Below, piece after piece: positions 60,378 to 64,000 of a stretch of DNA of 64,000 nt. How positions within the stretch are numbered: position 1 is the first letter of the stretch; the number at the start of each line of letters is the position of its first letter. This DNA comes from Megasphaera sp. NM10 (GTDB taxonomy: Bacteria > Bacillota > Negativicutes > Veillonellales > Megasphaeraceae): positions 48,801-112,800 of the forward strand of contig NZ_APHY01000035.1 of NCBI RefSeq assembly GCF_000417505.1. Direction: 5' to 3'. The notes beneath the pieces are model-generated. The model worked only from the letters and a program-made list of their open reading frames with translations, searched no databases and was not told where the DNA came from. The position numbers and the translations under genes are program-made.

Positions 60378-63300
60378 CTACATATCTTTCAGTCTTCCGA
60401 CTGTTTGTTTAGGACGGACTCGTTTGTGTCCGAATGTTTCTACGATGATGAACATCATGGGGATGAGGAAGACGCCGAAGATGGTCGCAATGGACGTACC
60501 AAAGACGACGGTGATGCCCATCGCGACTCGCGATGCGGCGCCGGCGCCGCTGGCCATGGCCAGTGGGATGGAACCGACGACGAAGGCCAGGGACGTCATG
60601 ATGATCGGGCGGAGACGGATCTTGGCGGCTTCGATAGCAGCCGATACGGGATCCATACCGCGTTCATCGACACGGACTTTAGCGTATTCGATAATCAAGA
60701 TGGCGTTCTTGGCGGCCAGACCGATGACCGCCAACAGGCCAATCTGGAAGTACAGGTTATTCTGCTGGTTCAGGAGGTAGGCAAAGGCCGAAGCCCCGAA
60801 GACGCCTGCCGGCAGACTGAACATAACAGCAAAGGGTACTTTCCAGCTTTCATACAAGGCGGCCAGGACGAGGAAGACGAAGAGGATAGCCAGGGCAAAG
60901 ACGTAGACCGTCTTGTTGCCGGCTTCGACTTCTTCACGGCTCATGCCGCTCCATTCATAGGCATAGCCTTCACTGAGCGTGTCTTTAGCGACTTCTTCCA
61001 GCGCTTTAAGGGCATCACCGGAGCTGTAGCCATTAGCCGGGGCCCTTGAATCTTGATGGCCGGATAGTCGTTGAAACGGTTGAGGATCGACGCTGAACCG
61101 ATGGCTTTCGGTCGGACAAAGTTGGCCACCGAAACGAGCTGGTTGGCACTGTTGCGGACGTAGATGTGGTTATTGGCATCGATGGTTTCACGGAATTCCG
61201 GAGCGGCCTGAACGACGACCTTAAAATTACGACCGAACATGGTGAAATCGTTGACCTGATAGGAACCATAGAAGGACTGGAGCGTCGAATAGAGGTCGCT
61301 CAGGGAAACGCCTTCTTTGGCAACTTTATCGCGGTCGATGTCGAGCTCATAGCCCGGCGTATCGGCAGCAAAGGCCGTGTAGACCGACCCGATTTCCGGC
61401 CGCTTCCGGGCAGCGGCGATGAATTTCTGTGCCATCGCTGACAATTCGGCCGTCGTATGGCTGCCGCGGTTTTCCAGCTGCATCGTAAAGCCCGACGACG
61501 TGCCCATGCCGTCGATCGGCGGCGGGTTCATGGCGATGACCGTAGCCTGAGGAATCTGATTGCCCATGCCCATGATCTTGCCGACCAGGGCGTCGACGGA
61601 CAGGGATTTATCTTTACGTTCATCCCAGTCACTCATGCCGATGAAGGACGTAGCCCCATTCGATTTCGGCCCATTGGCCAGGATACTGAAACCGACAACA
61701 TTCATGACACTGGTCACGCCCGGCTGCTGTTCCAGCCATTTGCTGATTTGTTCACTGACTTGTTTCGTTTCCGTCTGGGAAATGCCTTCGGGCAAGGTGA
61801 CGTTCATCATGACGAAGGCATTATCTTCCGACGGGACAAAGCCTGTCGGCATGATTTTAAAGACGCCTGCCGTGAGGGCGCTGATGATGACCAGGAAGGC
61901 CACGCACCATTTGAGGTGGAGCTGCAAATGAGCCAGGCGCAGGCCATACCAGGCGATGAGCCTATCGAAGGCATCATTGAATTTCTGGAAGAACTTGTAA
62001 ATGCCCTTGGGGTTGTCATTGGGTTTGTGGACATTCAAAATCGACGCACACATGGCCGGTGTCAGGGTCAAAGCGACGAAGGCCGAAATGAGGACCGACA
62101 CGGCAATGGTCAGGGCGAACTGGCGGTAGAGGATACCGCTCATGCCGCTGATGAAGCCGACGGGGATGAAGACGGCGGCCAGGACGCAGGCAACACCGAT
62201 AACCGGGTTCTGTACGTTCTGCATGGCGATGATCGTCGCCTCCCGCGGACTTCGGGCGTTGTACTTGATTTCGTATTCGACGGCTTCGATGACGACGATG
62301 GCGTCGTCGACGAGGAGGCCGATGGCCAGGACCATGGCGAACAGCGTCAGGGTGTTGATGGAGAAATCGAGGACCTTGAAGCAGGCAAAGGTACCCAGAA
62401 GGGATACAGGGACGGCGATGAGCGGGATCAGCGTCGACCGGCCGCTCTGAAGGAAGATGTAAACGATGAGGGCGACCAGCAGCAGGGCTTCGATGAAGGT
62501 TTCAATAACTTCGTGGATCGATGCCGTAACGAAGGTCGTGCTATCGTAGACAATCTTATAATCCAAGTCAGATGGGAACGACTGTTTCGCCTTTTCCAAG
62601 ACTTTGCGGGCGCCGCTGACGGACTGCATGGCATTGGCGTCTGCTGTCAGGCTGATCATGAAACCGGCAGCCTTGCCGCCGTTGAGGTTACTGGCAACGG
62701 AATAATCCTTGGATCCCAGGCTGACATCGGCAATGTCGCCGACGCGGACCATGGTACCGTCGGGATTGGTGCGGACGATGACGTTCTTGAACTGTTCCGC
62801 CGTCTGCAAGCGGCCGTCGGTACGCAGGGTATACTGGTAGGTCTGGTTGTTCGGCGACGGCTGGGAGCCGATGGTGCCGACAGCGGCCTGTTTATTCTGA
62901 GTGCTGATAGCCGAGATGACATCGGTCGGTGTAATCTTCAAGATATTCATCTTCATCGGGTTGAGCCAGATGCGCATGGCATAGTCAGACCCGAATTCCT
63001 GGACGTCGCCGATGCCCGGGACGGATTTCAGTTCATCCATGAAGTATTGGGTAGCATAGTTCTTCATGAACGTCGCATCATAAGAGCCATTGGGCGAAAC
63101 CAGGGCGAAGACCATAGCCATGGAACTCGTCGACTTCTGGACTGTAACACCGGTCTGGGTAACTTCTGACGGCAAGGTCGACTGGACCTGGCTGACGCGG
63201 TTCTGAGTGTTGACCGTGTCCATATCACCATCGCTGCCGGACTTGAACTGGACGGTCATGGAGTAAGACCCGTTATCGTTCGTCGAGCTTTCCATATTGA

Positions 63301-63529
63301 CCAGGTTATCGACACCGACAAGCTGGCGTTCGATGACGCTGGCCACGGTCGTGCCGACGACTTCGGCATTCGCGCCGATATAAGCAGCCGAGACGCGGAC
63401 CTGCGGCGGCGTGACCTGCGGATACTTGGCAACCGGCAGAGTCGCCATCGACAACAGGCCGAAGATGGAAATGATCAGCGAAATGACGATAGCGAAGATA
63501 GGCCGGTCGATAAAGAACTTAGATATCAC
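60378..63529 (-). pseudogene. acrB: RND efflux transporter AcrB/HAE1 type, one frameshift
   Basis: Inner-membrane proton-driven RND pump of about 1050 residues, expected to work with the AcrA-like adaptor upstream and an outer-membrane channel not in the window. The start MISKFFIDRPIFAIVISLIISIFGLL is typical. The proton-relay Asp pair is in GLLVDDAIVVIEAVEYE (TM4). Frame 1 runs to IKIQG at about 61038. One G is missing there (GGGCCCC for GGGGCCCC). The rest, APANGYSSGDALKALEEV to the C-terminal membrane domain and VGRLKDM, is in another frame. The single homopolymer loss points to sequence error. Confidence 0.93.
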
Positions 63530-63540
63530 GATCCCGCCTC

Positions 63541-64000
63541 CTAACTATTTGACGATGATGTGTCCGACGACGTATCGGAGCTGTCGTTGTCGATATCGGC
63601 CTTGGTCAGCAGGTGCTGGTCCAAGGCAGCGCCTTTGGCCTTCTGATAGCCGTCGACGATAATCGTATCGCCATCCTGAAGACCATCGTTGATGATCCAG
63701 AATTTGCCGACTTTCTGGCCCGGCGTGACTTCCCGGTTCTGGGCTTCGCCATTGCCGTCGATGACGGATACATAATATTTACCCAGCGTCTGCTGGACGG
63801 CGCGCTGCGGTACGGACAGCGCATTGCGCTGGATCTGGGTATCGGAAACGACCGTCGCATAGAGGCCTGGGATGAGGAGATTATCCGGATTGTCGAAGAC
63901 GGCCTTGACGATGATCGAGCCAGAGTTGCCATCCATGCCGTGGTTGACCTGGGTGACATGGCCTTCATAAGGATACATGCTGCCGTCGCTCAAGCGGAGC
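63541..64000 (-). CDS. acrA: RND periplasmic adaptor (AcrA type), 5' end beyond window
   Basis: The C-terminal 152 or so residues of a membrane-fusion protein. The visible part has the beta-barrel domain (YEGHVTQVNHGMDGNSGSIIVKAVFDNPDNLLIPGLYATVV) and the membrane-proximal domain (ALSVPQRAVQQTLGKYYVSVIDGNGEAQNREVTPGQ). It ends in a Ser/Asp-rich tail (DSSDTSSDTSSSNS). It lies 11 bases upstream of acrB in the same operon. The lipoyl, hairpin and signal regions lie off the right edge. Confidence 0.93.
   Translation of the reverse strand, partial: LRLSDGSMYPYEGHVTQVNHGMDGNSGSIIVKAVFDNPDNLLIPGLYATVVSDTQIQRNALSVPQRAVQQTLGKYYVSVIDGNGEAQNREVTPGQKVGKFWIINDGLQDGDTIIVDGYQKAKGAALDQHLLTKADIDNDSSDTSSDTSSSNS

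Overview
The window is about 64 kb of a moderately GC-rich, densely coding bacterial chromosome. The gene set points to a diderm Firmicute of the Negativicutes (Veillonellales). It has an outer-membrane porin with an N-terminal SLH domain and C-terminal Phe (31315-29960), an RND efflux pump (64000-60378) and an ArnT-like glycosyltransferase (44332-42795). These sit beside Firmicute-type genes: csaB, cvfB, yqeK, trmK, an LCP-family protein and ECF transporter logic. A secreted cysteine (PTP-like) phytase with an HCEAGAGRT loop (32752-31691) fits rumen/gut Negativicutes such as Megasphaera or Selenomonas. Megasphaera is my best guess, inferred from gene content only. No rRNA, tRNA, CRISPR array or prophage was seen.

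Layout. 1-1334: htpG (3' end cut by the window). 1718-2877: a broken pckA. 3008-7000: amino-acid racemase-like gene, CBS protein, TatD-associated radical SAM protein, and a pyridoxal-kinase/ECF S-component pair. 7323-26780: one long run of minus-strand housekeeping genes, in transcription order secA, prfB, a DUF2993-like lipoprotein-type gene, a DUF5693 gene, csaB, ftsE, ftsX, an EnvC-like M23 peptidase, ctpA, obgE, yhbY, proB, proA, a newly noticed 54-codon ORF, nadD, yqeK, LCP, rsfS, cvfB. This joins secretion, envelope assembly, division-site peptidoglycan hydrolysis, proline and NAD synthesis and ribosome maturation. 27012-38960: putP, hpf, the SLH porin, phytase, DUF3006 plus an MBL lipoprotein, nnrD, acpS, lysC and RNase P RNA. 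39359-46618: thiE, a Nif3-like gene, trmK, a small secreted protein, arnT-like, and a two-component system. 46796-50542: a siroheme sulfite/nitrite reductase, a MATE pump, and a small HUH (Y1) transposase of the RAYT type. 50809-57981: recO, corC/hlyC, era, ybeY, phoH and radical SAM gene(s). 58144-64000: nadE and an AcrAB-type pump.

The most striking feature is the intergenic DNA. At least 19 short palindromes carry a GTAG-like foot. Their arms differ from copy to copy, but the two arms change together so the hairpin is kept. There are also about ten copies of a double hairpin and several longer duplicated mosaic blocks. With the RAYT-like gene at 50060-50542 this looks like a REP/RAYT system. 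In three genes (pckA, cvfB, putP) the TAG stop codon is supplied by the foot of a palindrome. A set of intrinsic terminators shares a conserved stem core.

The sequence also carries about nine apparent frame disruptions in conserved genes (pckA, proA, obgE, the DUF5693 gene, trmK, putP, arnT-like, acrB, and probably a false fusion in the radical SAM gene). Several sit in homopolymer runs. I think most are sequence or assembly errors, apart from the larger loss in pckA, which needs separate proof.
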